DNA from: SHVO01 sp041905525 | GTDB taxonomy: Bacteria > Pseudomonadota > Alphaproteobacteria > Rhodospirillales > Rhodospirillaceae | Length of the DNA: 64,000 nucleotides | Assembly (NCBI GenBank): GCA_041905525.1 | Contig: JAYRKY010000004.1 | Span: 62,001-126,000, forward strand | Reading direction: 5' to 3' | Shown: positions 42,499-51,900 of the stretch, one piece after another | Numbering within the stretch: position 1 is the stretch's first letter | Layout of the letters: each line of letters begins with the position of its first letter | The notes under the pieces: model-generated | What the model saw: only the letters and a program-made list of their open reading frames with translations | Database searches by the model: none | What the model was told of the DNA's origin: nothing | Made by a program: the position numbers and the translations under genes

Positions 42499-42900
42499 AT
42501 GTCAGAACACAGCTCCGACCAGCCCCAAGGCGAACTCGCGCTCCGCGTCTACGCAATGCCGGCCGACACCAATGTTTACGGCCAGATTTTCGGTGGCTGG
42601 GTGCTGGGCCAAATGGATATCGGGGGCGCCATTGCCGCCGCCCAGGCGGCCGGAGGCCACCGGATGGTCACGGTGGCGGTGGATGCCATGAAGTTTCACA
42701 AACCGATCCACAAGGGGGACGAAGTCACCATCTATACCCGCATTGGCCGTGTCGGCCGGACGTCCGTCGCCGTCGATATCGAGTGTTGGGTACGCCGCCG
42801 TGCGCCCGGCGCGCCCATTTCTCAGCTTAAGGTCACTGAGGGCCGATACACTTTCGTTGCCGTCGACGAACACGGCAAATCGGTTGAAATCAAGAAGTAG
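42499..42900 (+). CDS. YciA-type acyl-CoA thioesterase (hotdog fold)
   Basis: 133 residues from ATG 42499 (TTG 42490 is less likely). The hotdog signature is clear: ALRVYAMPADTNVYGQIFGGWVLGQMDIGG contains the catalytic Asp and the helix GGWVLGQMD. KFHKPIHKGDEVTIYTRIGRVGRTSV is also typical. It hydrolyses short to medium acyl-CoA esters in the cytoplasm. It is divergent from parE and converges on the FemAB-like gene, ending 3 nt from it. Confidence 0.92.
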   Translation: MSEHSSDQPQGELALRVYAMPADTNVYGQIFGGWVLGQMDIGGAIAAAQAAGGHRMVTVAVDAMKFHKPIHKGDEVTIYTRIGRVGRTSVAVDIECWVRRRAPGAPISQLKVTEGRYTFVAVDEHGKSVEIKK

Positions 42901-42903
42901 TCG

Positions 42904-44064
42904 TCAGCCGTCGCGCTTGAAGGGGCCCATCTCGGTTAGTTCGGCCATCTGTTGGGAAACGGCGGCGCGTTCGCGCTCCAAAAAGTCCGCGACGGCGTTT
43001 CTGAACCCTCGCTCCGCGATCCAGTGGTTCGAGTATGTACTCCGCGGCAGGTAGCCGCGCTGGATCTTATGTTCGCCCTGCGCCCCCGCTTCGACCCACG
43101 CCAATTTGTGGGCGATCGCGAATTCGATGGCCCGGTAGTAACAAACCTCGAAATGCAGCATCGGGTAATCGACAACCGTTCCCCAGTTGCGCCCGAACAG
43201 CGTATCGCCGCCCCGCAAATTGAGAGCCCCGCAGACGAGGGCGCCGTTCTCTTCACCCATCACGAGGACGACGGATTCTTTGAGCCGCTCGCCGAGGAAG
43301 GAGAAGAATTTGCGATTGAGATACGCCTGACCCCACTTGCGGTCAGAGGTGTTCATGTAAAAGCGGAAGAAGGCGTCCCAGTGACGCTCCTGAATGTCGT
43401 TCCCGGTCAGGATCGAGATCTGGACCCGCTGATTTGCGATCTCTCGCTCACGCCGGATGGTCTTGCGTTTGCGCGAGGACAGCGCGGCAAGGAAGTCGTC
43501 GAACGTTGCGTAACCTTCGTTTTTCCAGTGAAATTGCTCCGAAAGGCGCGGCATGAGGCCTTCTTCGCTCATCAGCGTGTGCTCGGCCTCCGTCGCGAAA
43601 GTTACATGCGCCGATGAAACCTTCAGCTCGCGCGCCAGCTGAATGATCCCCGCCGCGAGCGCTCGCTGCAGCTCTTCCCGCTGCGGGGTGGTTTCCGCGA
43701 CGAGGAGGCGGGGGCCCGTCGCCGGCGTGAACGGAACAGCGCACTGTAGTTTGGGATAGTAGCGTCCGCCCGCGCGCTCGTAGGCCTGCGCCCATCCCCA
43801 GTCGAAGATGTATTCGCCGTAGGAATGATTCTTGAGGTAGATCGGCGCGGCGCCGACCATGCGCTCTTGATCTTCCAGAACAAGATGCTGCGGTGCCCAG
43901 CCGGTCTCCGCGCACACGGAGCCGGAGTCCTCGAGCGCGCTCAGGAAGCCATGGGTGACGAACGGATTATGCGTGGGGGACGCCGCGTCCGCGCACAGGT
44001 TCCACGCCGCCGCGTCGACCTGATGGATACTGGAAACGACCTTAAGGGAGTAACGATCTGCCAA
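42904..44064 (-). CDS. FemAB-like acyltransferase (GNAT superfamily, DUF482/PF04339)
   Basis: 386 residues from TTG 44064, five nt after the RidA stop. Further upstream the frame overlaps RidA and is not protein-like. The N-terminus (SLKVVSSIHQVDAAAWNLCA), the middle NPFVTHGFLSALEDSG and the C-terminal blocks TSDRKWGQAYLNRKFF, GRNWG and GAQGEHKIQRGYLP are typical of PF04339. Members are GNAT-like and related to the FemAB peptidyltransferases, but their substrates are mostly unknown. RidA precedes it in one leftward operon. Confidence 0.88.
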   Translation of the reverse strand: MADRYSLKVVSSIHQVDAAAWNLCADAASPTHNPFVTHGFLSALEDSGSVCAETGWAPQHLVLEDQERMVGAAPIYLKNHSYGEYIFDWGWAQAYERAGGRYYPKLQCAVPFTPATGPRLLVAETTPQREELQRALAAGIIQLARELKVSSAHVTFATEAEHTLMSEEGLMPRLSEQFHWKNEGYATFDDFLAALSSRKRKTIRREREIANQRVQISILTGNDIQERHWDAFFRFYMNTSDRKWGQAYLNRKFFSFLGERLKESVVLVMGEENGALVCGALNLRGGDTLFGRNWGTVVDYPMLHFEVCYYRAIEFAIAHKLAWVEAGAQGEHKIQRGYLPRSTYSNHWIAERGFRNAVADFLERERAAVSQQMAELTEMGPFKRDG

Positions 44065-44069
44065 CGGCC

Positions 44070-44537
44070 CTACGCAACCTCGAAAATGGCGTCGACTTCG
44101 ACGGGCGCGCCGCGCGGCAGCGAGGGGGCGCCCACGGCAACACGGGCGTGACGGCCGGCCTCCCCAAAAACTTCCACCATCAGATCGGATGCGCCGTTGA
44201 TGACTTTGGGATGGTCCGTAAAATGCGAGTTCGCCGCCACGAACCCGGTCAGCTTCACCACCCTTACGACCCGGTCCAGGTCGCCGTCGCAGGCCGTTTT
44301 GGCATGGGCAAGAAGATTGAGTGCGCACAGGCGGGCGGCGTTCACGGCCTCTTCCAGGGTCACGTCCAGGCCTACGACCCCATGGTAGTGGACGGCGCCG
44401 TTGAGCAGGGGGATCTGCCCTGCCACGAACACAAGGTTTCCGGTCTTAACGAACGGGATGTAGTTCGCGACCGGGGTGGCGGCGGCCGGGAGGGTCAACC
44501 CCAGCTGTTTTAGGCGTGTTTCGATCTTTCCGGTCAT
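44070..44537 (-). CDS. RidA family enamine/imine deaminase
   Basis: 155 residues. The family motifs are visible: YIPFVKTGNLVFVAGQIPLLNG, the active-site region HARVAVGAPSLPRGAPVEVDAIFEV with the substrate-binding Arg, and a central NLLAHAKTA. RidA proteins hydrolyse reactive 2-aminoacrylate and related imines that form during serine and threonine metabolism. The divergent neighbour serA makes serine precursors, a suggestive but unproven link. Confidence 0.92.
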   Translation of the reverse strand: MTGKIETRLKQLGLTLPAAATPVANYIPFVKTGNLVFVAGQIPLLNGAVHYHGVVGLDVTLEEAVNAARLCALNLLAHAKTACDGDLDRVVRVVKLTGFVAANSHFTDHPKVINGASDLMVEVFGEAGRHARVAVGAPSLPRGAPVEVDAIFEVA

Positions 44538-44717
44538 TTCCGCTTCCCACGTTCATTTTAGGTCAATGTGGCCTGTGTCCACAGTGCCGCGCCCAGAACC
44601 ACGGGGCGGACTGCCCTGCGAACTTTGCAATCGCGGCATTGGGGGACTTTATGGTAATCCCCGCCCCACATTACGACGGCCCCGGCGGCGCAGGCCAGAC
44701 CTAGACGGAGAATTAAG

Positions 44718-45971
44718 GTGGCGGAACGTCTCTCCCTTCCCAAGAACAAGATCAACGTTCTTCTGCTCGAGAACGTCCATAAAACTGCGGTCGAGCTCTT
44801 CAAACGCAACGGCTACGGTTCGGTCCGCACGGTCAATGAGGCCCTGGACGGCGATGCGCTGAAAAAGGCGCTCAAGGACGTTCACATTCTCGGCATCCGC
44901 TCGCGCACCAAGCTGACGAAAGATGTTCTTGCGTCGGCCGAGAAGCTTTTGACGGTCGGGGCGTTCTGTATCGGCACCAACCAGATCGATACGAAGTGCG
45001 CGAAGAAGATGGGCATCCCGGTCTTCAACGCGCCCTATTCGAATACGCGCTCGGTCGCGGAACTGGTGATTGCCGAGATCATCATGCTTTTCCGCGGCGT
45101 GCCCCAACGGTCATGGGGTGCGCACGAGGGCGAGTGGGACAAGTCGGTGAAGGGCGCCCGCGAAATCCGTGGGAAGGTCCTCGGCATCGTTGGTTACGGC
45201 CATATCGGCTCGCAGCTTTCTGTGATGGCCGAGGCCATGGGGATGCAGGTCCGTTTCTACGACATCATCGAGAAGCTCGCGATCGGCAACGCGCAAGCCT
45301 GCCGTTCCTTCGACAATCTTCTCGCCATGTCCGATGTCATCTCGCTGCATGTGCCCGAGACGCCTGAGACCAAGAACATGATGACGGCGGCGAAACTCGC
45401 GAAGATGAAGAAGGGGGCTTTCCTCATCAACGCCGCGCGCGGCAATGTCGTCGAGATCCCGGCGCTTGTCGACGCGCTTAAATCAGGCCATATCGCCGGC
45501 GCTGCGCTCGACGTGTTCCCGAAGGAACCGAGCAGCGCGGAAGAGAAGTTCAAGAGTCCGCTCCAAGGCATGCGCAACGTCATCCTGACGCCGCATATCG
45601 GTGGTTCGACCGAAGAGGCCCAAGCCAATATCGGAGCGGAAGTCGCCGAGAAGCTGGTGAAGTATTCCGATAACGGCTCGACCCTGGGTGCGGTGAATTT
45701 CGTCGAGGTCGCGCTGCCGCATCAATCCGACACCACCCGCTTTATGCACATTCATCGTGACGTGCCCGGGGTGATGTCCAAGATCTCCGATGTGTTCTCG
45801 CGCCGAAAGATCAATATCGCGGGCCAGTATCTACGCACGGACGGTGAGATCGGGTACGTCGTGACCGATGTCCTTGGCCGGGTTGAAGTCGGCATGGGCA
45901 TCCGCAAGGAGCTCGCGGAGATCGACGGCACGGTTCGGACCCGCTTTCTCTACGAGGCGCCGAAAGCTTAG
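44718..45971 (+). CDS. serA: D-3-phosphoglycerate dehydrogenase
   Basis: 417 residues from GTG 44718, with ACGGAG upstream. The length is that of E. coli SerA. The NAD-binding motif GIVGYGHIGSQLSVMAEAMG, the catalytic Arg in NAARGNVV, Glu in VFPKEP and His in LTPHIGGSTEEAQ are present. A C-terminal ACT domain (HRDVPGVMSKISDVFSRRKINI) could give serine feedback inhibition. It catalyses the first step of serine synthesis. It is divergent from ridA. Confidence 0.96.
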   Translation: MAERLSLPKNKINVLLLENVHKTAVELFKRNGYGSVRTVNEALDGDALKKALKDVHILGIRSRTKLTKDVLASAEKLLTVGAFCIGTNQIDTKCAKKMGIPVFNAPYSNTRSVAELVIAEIIMLFRGVPQRSWGAHEGEWDKSVKGAREIRGKVLGIVGYGHIGSQLSVMAEAMGMQVRFYDIIEKLAIGNAQACRSFDNLLAMSDVISLHVPETPETKNMMTAAKLAKMKKGAFLINAARGNVVEIPALVDALKSGHIAGAALDVFPKEPSSAEEKFKSPLQGMRNVILTPHIGGSTEEAQANIGAEVAEKLVKYSDNGSTLGAVNFVEVALPHQSDTTRFMHIHRDVPGVMSKISDVFSRRKINIAGQYLRTDGEIGYVVTDVLGRVEVGMGIRKELAEIDGTVRTRFLYEAPKA

Positions 45972-46033
45972 GCTCCGGCGGCTGGCTCCACACGGGCCGG
46001 AACACGACCAGCGCGCGCGGCGTTGCACTCGGT

Positions 46034-47989
46034 ATGCAACGCAAACAATGGATTTTGCGGGTCGTTATCGGCGTCGTAGGCGTCCTCGCCTTCGCGCTCA
46101 TGGTTCTCCTGTTGGCCGACTTCCGGGGCATTGCCGAGCGGCGGTTGAGCGCGGCCTTGGATCGCCCGGTCACCATCGGTGCTCTCGACGTCGATATCTT
46201 TCCCCTCGAGTTTGTCGCGCGTGACGTGCATGTGCCGCCGCGTCCGGGTGAAGACCAGCCGGCGCTTGACGCCAAACTCATCGAAGCGCGCATCGCCTTT
46301 TGGAGGCTGGTTTTCGGCGACATTGTCCTGCCGAGGCTGGCGATCGCTCAGACCACCGCGATGTATGCGCGGAGCGCGGACGGCCGCACAAACTGGAGCA
46401 GCGGGAGAAAAACGGCCGGCGATGTGACGCTGCCGGAAATCCGCGATCTGACACTGCGCGACGTCCGGATTCGTGTGCGTGACGCCGCGAGCAAGACCGA
46501 TCTTCAGATCGAACTTTCGACATCGGAACCAAAGGAGGGAATAGAGCCCGAGCTCCACATCAAGGGCTCCGGCGCCTATCAGGACGCCCACACGACCATC
46601 GCTGGCACAGGCGGGTCCGTGCTTGCGCTACGGTCGCCCGACACCCCGTATCCCATCGACCTCAATTTCGCATCCGGTGAGACTCGTATTACCGCAAAGG
46701 GCACTGTCACCGATCCTGCCCATATCGCCGGTCTCGATATCGCGCTGTCGATCAAGGGAAGGGACACCGCCGACCTTTACCGGCTGTTCGGGATCGCGTT
46801 GCCGCCAAGCCCCGCATACACCTTCACCAGCCACCTCGACCACGTGGGCGGAAAGTGGCTTGCGAAGAACCTGGAGTGGAAGCTCGGTTCGACACAGATG
46901 ACTGGTGCGCTGACATGGGACGCGGCCCAGCCCGTGCCGCGGCTAGAGGGGGCGCTGCACGCCACCACGCTCGACATGAAAGATATGGCCGGCTTCATCG
47001 GCGGCACGCCCGGCACGTCTGAAACCCCGACCGAGGTGCGCCGCGAGGCGGCCCAAAAGGAGCTGGAGCGCCGGACTGTCCCGGGCAAGGAGCAGCCGAT
47101 TGTCGCGGCGGAACTCGTGATCCCCGACAAGACCATCGATCTGGAAAAGCTAAAGAGCATGAATGCCCGCGTGAGTCTGGTCGCAGACAAAGTCACGAAC
47201 TCAGGCTTGCCCCTCGATACATTGACCGCCGACCTCGCGCTCGAGGCTGGTAAGCTCACGTTGAGTCCGCTGCGCTTTGGAATTCCTCCGGGACACATCG
47301 CCATGGACATCAAGGTGGACGGCAGTGTCCAGCCGGTGCGGACGGATATTGTCGGCCAGGTTCAGGCCTATCCGATCAAACGTCTGGTCGGAAAGGCGGG
47401 CGACAAGATGGAGAACACAACCTTCGGCGCGATCGGTGGTCGCTTTGAGCTGCACGGCGCGGGAAACTCCGCCCATCGTTTCGTGGCGTCCGCGGACGGC
47501 GGCGTCGGCCTCATCGCGGGCGGCGGGCAACTCAGTCTCCTGCTCGTTGAATTCGCTGGCCTCGATCTTGCGGAGTCGCTGGGATTGCTGATCGGCAAGG
47601 ATAAACCCGTCGAAATTCGATGCGGAGTCGCCGACTTCAAAATCAACAAGGGCGTCATGACAACGGACGTCTTTGTGGTCGATACCGCGGACACGATCTT
47701 CCGTGGCGAAGGCGCAATCGACCTTGGCCGTGAATTGATGGACATGAAGGTCCGACCGAAGCCGAAGGACATCTCCCTCGTTACCTTGCGGGCGCCCATC
47801 CTGATTCGCGGCACCTTTGCAAAACCGAGCATTGGTCCGGACATGAGCAAGGTGGTCGCGAAGGGGGGACTGGCCACTGCGCTCGGCGTGCTTCTCACCC
47901 CGCTCGCCAGCCTGCTCGCGACTTTGGACCTTGGCGGCGGCAAGGACGCCAACTGCTCGCAGCTGTTTCTCGACGCGTCGCCCCGATGA
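46034..47989 (+). CDS. AsmA-family inner-membrane/periplasmic protein
   Basis: 651 residues. A single N-terminal membrane helix (ILRVVIGVVGVLAFALMVLLL) leads into the AsmA-type start (FRGIAERRLSAALDRPVTIGALDVDIFPLEFVARDVHV). The remainder is a long periplasmic beta-groove repeat, ending FAKPSIGPDMSKVV, typical of AsmA C-terminal domains. AsmA/TamB-like proteins are implicated in lipid transport to the outer membrane. It may be cotranscribed with serA (62 nt away). It is 4 nt from the convergent CD-NTase-like gene. Confidence 0.88.
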   Translation: MQRKQWILRVVIGVVGVLAFALMVLLLADFRGIAERRLSAALDRPVTIGALDVDIFPLEFVARDVHVPPRPGEDQPALDAKLIEARIAFWRLVFGDIVLPRLAIAQTTAMYARSADGRTNWSSGRKTAGDVTLPEIRDLTLRDVRIRVRDAASKTDLQIELSTSEPKEGIEPELHIKGSGAYQDAHTTIAGTGGSVLALRSPDTPYPIDLNFASGETRITAKGTVTDPAHIAGLDIALSIKGRDTADLYRLFGIALPPSPAYTFTSHLDHVGGKWLAKNLEWKLGSTQMTGALTWDAAQPVPRLEGALHATTLDMKDMAGFIGGTPGTSETPTEVRREAAQKELERRTVPGKEQPIVAAELVIPDKTIDLEKLKSMNARVSLVADKVTNSGLPLDTLTADLALEAGKLTLSPLRFGIPPGHIAMDIKVDGSVQPVRTDIVGQVQAYPIKRLVGKAGDKMENTTFGAIGGRFELHGAGNSAHRFVASADGGVGLIAGGGQLSLLLVEFAGLDLAESLGLLIGKDKPVEIRCGVADFKINKGVMTTDVFVVDTADTIFRGEGAIDLGRELMDMKVRPKPKDISLVTLRAPILIRGTFAKPSIGPDMSKVVAKGGLATALGVLLTPLASLLATLDLGGGKDANCSQLFLDASPR

Positions 47990-47993
47990 CGGG

Positions 47994-48965
47994 TTAGGCG
48001 GTCTTCTTCTTGAAGAGCGGAAGGGTTTTCAACGGCGTTTCGCCGGGGACCGGAAATGCGGGGCCAAGCACCTGCCGCCACTCGACCGCCGCGTCGATGA
48101 GCTTACCGGTCTTGAGATGGTGATCGGCGAGGGTGACACGCCAATAGGCGGCCTTGGCCTTACCGTGCCAGGAATCGCCGATTTCCAGGGGCGTCGCGCC
48201 GCCCGGAGGTTTCACGGCGCACGGGGTCCGCTTGCGGCTCCAGGCCCAGAACTCGATGAGGGCGCGCTCCAGCTCGTAGGGCCGCGGTGCGCCCGCGTAG
48301 AATTCCTGCGCAAGCTGCTCCAGTGCAAAGGAACTGATGGAGGCCTCGACATTCGCGCGCCACGCCTTCAGCGCCGTCAGGAGAAGCCTTGGCCTTCCGC
48401 CATAGAGGCTATCCGAAAGTCGCAAGGTCGCGGCCTCGGCGACGGGATTGGAAATGATCCATCCGCTCGAGGGCGAAGCCGCATTTTCGCCCGGGATCAG
48501 AAACGCCTGTCCATGCTCGCGGGCGGGCATGACGTGAATCTGCACATCGTCTTGGGGTACGATGACCGAGGTGTCGCCCAGGGTCGTCCCGGGAAATCTG
48601 TTCTTGAGAACCGCCCATACGACCTTGAGCGCATCCCCGGCTTTGGTCGCAGCCAGTTTAGGCGGCAGAAGATACATCACGTCGATCCGCGCGATCGGCG
48701 CCAGAGCGGTGCGTTTGCCCACACCTCCGACGATGAAGTGGTCGACGGTGCCGTCGTTTTTTGGATACAGCTCACTCCGCAGCGCCGCCACCGCGGCGAC
48801 GCAGGAACCTCTCGCCACCCCGTACGCGGTATGCCCCGGCACCGCACGGCGTAGAAATACGCCGAAGCAGCCGCCGATGGTGGCCTGCGCTTCATCCGGC
48901 GGAAAACCGGAGATTTTCACCGGATCCGCCGGCGGCCGCGCGGCAAGGGCTGGAGGAACCGGCAT
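47994..48965 (-). CDS. CD-NTase/OAS-fold nucleotidyltransferase-like protein, catalytic residues degenerate
   Basis: 323 residues from ATG 48965, starting 9 nt after nrdJ. The layout resembles the CD-NTase (SMODS/OAS) fold. A loop GGVGKRTALAPIARIDV (80-96) occupies the place of the usual GS...TAIRP..DID motif. A later block SSGWIISNP, LKAWRANVEASISSFALEQLAQEF (167-222) matches the C-terminal helical domain. The DxD appears as RID (93-95) and the third acid is His144 in VQIHVMPA, so catalysis is doubtful. No CBASS effector adjoins it. It is probably cotranscribed with nrdJ. A nucleotide-binding regulatory role is inference. Confidence 0.7.
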   Translation of the reverse strand: MPVPPALAARPPADPVKISGFPPDEAQATIGGCFGVFLRRAVPGHTAYGVARGSCVAAVAALRSELYPKNDGTVDHFIVGGVGKRTALAPIARIDVMYLLPPKLAATKAGDALKVVWAVLKNRFPGTTLGDTSVIVPQDDVQIHVMPAREHGQAFLIPGENAASPSSGWIISNPVAEAATLRLSDSLYGGRPRLLLTALKAWRANVEASISSFALEQLAQEFYAGAPRPYELERALIEFWAWSRKRTPCAVKPPGGATPLEIGDSWHGKAKAAYWRVTLADHHLKTGKLIDAAVEWRQVLGPAFPVPGETPLKTLPLFKKKTA

Positions 48966-48974
48966 CGGATCGCC

Positions 48975-51900
48975 TTATGAGCAGCCGCTTGTTGTTCCGC
49001 AGGTGTCGCACTTCAGGCAGGTCCCGTTCCGCAGCAGCGTGAAATTGCCGCAGTCGGTGCAGGCATCTCCCTCATACCCTTTCATGCGCGCCACATGCAC
49101 GGCACTCCGCCGCGATTCCGTTACTTCGGTGACGCGGGTGACCTTCACCTCTTCCTGCGCGAAGGCGCCTTGCGCGAGCGCGGTGGCTCCACCCGACATG
49201 GTGACAGAGGGCGCCGAAGAGGTGGGCGGCGCGCTGATCGCGCTGACGGCACCCGCCGCGCCGCTCGGCTCGGCGCCGCGGCTGCCGGGCTTGAGGAAGT
49301 AAAGGTTGGAGGACCGAATGAACGCCTTCGACACCGACTTCTCCGCGATCTGGAGCAGCTTGTCGGCGCTTTGGCCCGCGCCGATGGCGTCCGGCTCCAT
49401 GTCCGCATCCGTCGCGTGCGCGAGGTCGTTACGCCCCAGGTAGCTGACGGCGAGTTCGCGGAACACGTAATCGAGCAGCGACGTGGCCATCTTGATCGAG
49501 GAGTTGCCCTGCACCGCGCCTGCCGGCTCGAAGCGTGTGAACGTGAAGGCGTCCACATACTCCTCGAGAGGCACGCCGTACTGCAGGCCAATGGAAATGG
49601 CGATGGCAAAATTGTTCATCAGGCTGCGGAAGGCGGCGCCTTCCTTATGCATGTCGATGAACACCTCGCCGAGCTTGCCGTCGTCGTACTCGCCGGTGCG
49701 GATATAGACCTTATGGCCGCCGACGATGGCTTTTTGTGTGTAGCCCTTGCGGCGGTCCGGAAGGCGTTGACGCTCGCGCTCCACGACGCGCTCGATGATC
49801 CGCTCCGCGACGATTTCAGCGCGGGAGGCGGACGGAGCCGCTGCCACTGCCGCCACCATATCCTCATCGTCGTCGGCGTCGCTATCGCTCAGCACCTGCG
49901 CGGCGAGCGGCTGCGAGAGTTTGGACCCGTCGCGATAAAGAGCGTTGGCCTTCAATCCCAGCTTCCACGACTTCATATAGGCGTCTTTGCAGTCGGCGAT
50001 TGTCGCGCTGCTCGGCATGTTGATGGTTTTGGAGATGGCGCCCGAAATGAACGGTTGCGCCGCCGCCATCATGCCGATGTGGCTGTCGGCCGACAGGGAG
50101 CGGGTGCCGCTGCGGCCGCAGGGTGTGGCGCAGTCGAACACCGCCAAGTGCTCCGCCTTCAAATGCGGCGCGCCTTCAAGGGTCATGGCGCCGCAGACAT
50201 AGGTATTGGCCTGTTCGATCGCCGACTTCGTGAAGCCGAGCGCCTCCAGCATGTTGAAGGACGGGTCGTCGAGCTGTTCCGCATCGAAGCCCAGCTTCGA
50301 GATGCAAAACTCTTCGCCGAGCGTGTACTTGTTGAAGACGAACTTGATATCGAACGCGTCCTTGAGGGCAGATTCGATCGCGCCAAGCGCGTTTTCGTCG
50401 AACCCGCGATCCGCCAGCGAAATCGGATTGATGGCGGGAGCGCCTTTCAACGTCGCCCGGCCCAGGGCATAGGTTGTGATCTCGTTGATCGCCTGATCGC
50501 TGTAGCCTAGCGTGCGCAGGGCAAGCGGAACGATACGGTTGATGATCTTGAAGTAACCGCCACCGGCCAGCTTTTTGAACTTCACCATCGCGAAGTCCGG
50601 TTCGATACCGGTGGTGTCGCAATCCATCACCAGTCCGATGGTGCCGGTTGGCGCGATCACGGTCACTTGCGCATTGCGGAAGCCATGCGCGGTGCCGAGC
50701 TCCAGCGCGCGGTCCCAGGCTTGTTTGGCCGCGGTCACCAGGGCGCTGTCTGGGCAATCGGCGGCATTCAGCGCCACTGGATTGATCGACAGACCTTCAT
50801 ACCCGTCGTGGGCGCCATATGCCGCGCGGCGGTGATTTCGAATGACGCGCAGCATTGCGGAAGCGTTCTTTTCGTAGGCGGGGAAGGGGCCGTGCTCCTC
50901 GGCAATTTCCGCCGAGGTTGCGTAAGCAACGCCGGTCATCAGCGCCGAGATGGCTCCGCACAGCGCGCGGCCTTCTTCGCTGTCGTAGGGTAACCCGTTC
51001 GCCATCAGCAGGCCGCCGAGGTTCGCGAACCCGAGACCCAGCGTGCGGAAGTCGTAGGACAGCTTCGCGATTTCCTTCGACGGGAATTGCGCCATCACCA
51101 CGGAAATTTCCAGCGCGATGGTCCACAGGCGTACGGCGTGTTCGAATCCTTGGGTGTCGAACCCTCCGTCCGCTTTGCGGAAGCTCATGAGGTTGAGCGA
51201 GGCCAAGTTACAGGCCGTATTGTCGAGGAACATGTATTCCGAGCAGGGGTTCGACGCGTTGATGCGGCCCGACTCAGGACAGGTATGCCAGTCGTTGATG
51301 GTCGTGTCGTATTGCAGGCCCGGGTCGGCGCACTGCCACGCGGCTTCGCCGATGCGCTCCCACAGGGCGCGCGCTTTGATGGTCTTGACGGGCTTGCCGG
51401 TGACCCGGCTGGTGAGTTGCCAATCAGCGTCCTGTTCGACAGCGTTCAGGAACGCGTCGGTGACACGCACGCTGTTGTTCGAATTCTGCCCTGAGACGGT
51501 GCCGTAGGCCTCGGAGTCCCAGTCGGTGTCGAACACCGGCAGTTCCAGGCTTGCGGCGCCTTGGGCGGCCAGTTGCAGCGTCCGCTGGATCATCGCGTCC
51601 GGGATCATCGCGGCCTTGGCAGCCTTGATCTCCTTGCGCAGCAGTTTATTGACGCTGGGGTCCAAGCGTTTCGTTGAATCGATACCGTCCCAAGAGCGGC
51701 AGGCTTTCAAGATCAGGTTCAGATGCTTCGCCGTCAGCTTCGAACCTGCGACCAACGCGGCAACCTTCTGCTCCTCGCGCACTTTCCAATCGACGAAGGC
51801 TTCGATGTCGGGATGGTCGGCGTTCAGGATCACCATTTTCGCCGCGCGGCGCGTGGTGCCGCCGGACTTGATCGCGCCCGCGGCTCGGTCGCCAATGCGC

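Noticed and set aside
47994..48965. A complete CBASS anti-phage system
   Set aside because: The CD-NTase-like protein has apparently lost catalytic acids and no CBASS effector, Cap2/Cap3 or other defence gene is adjacent.
49095..50510. A 471-codon frame on the plus strand inside nrdJ
   Set aside because: It lies wholly within the certain nrdJ gene and its translation is a biased Arg/Asp/His-rich shadow.
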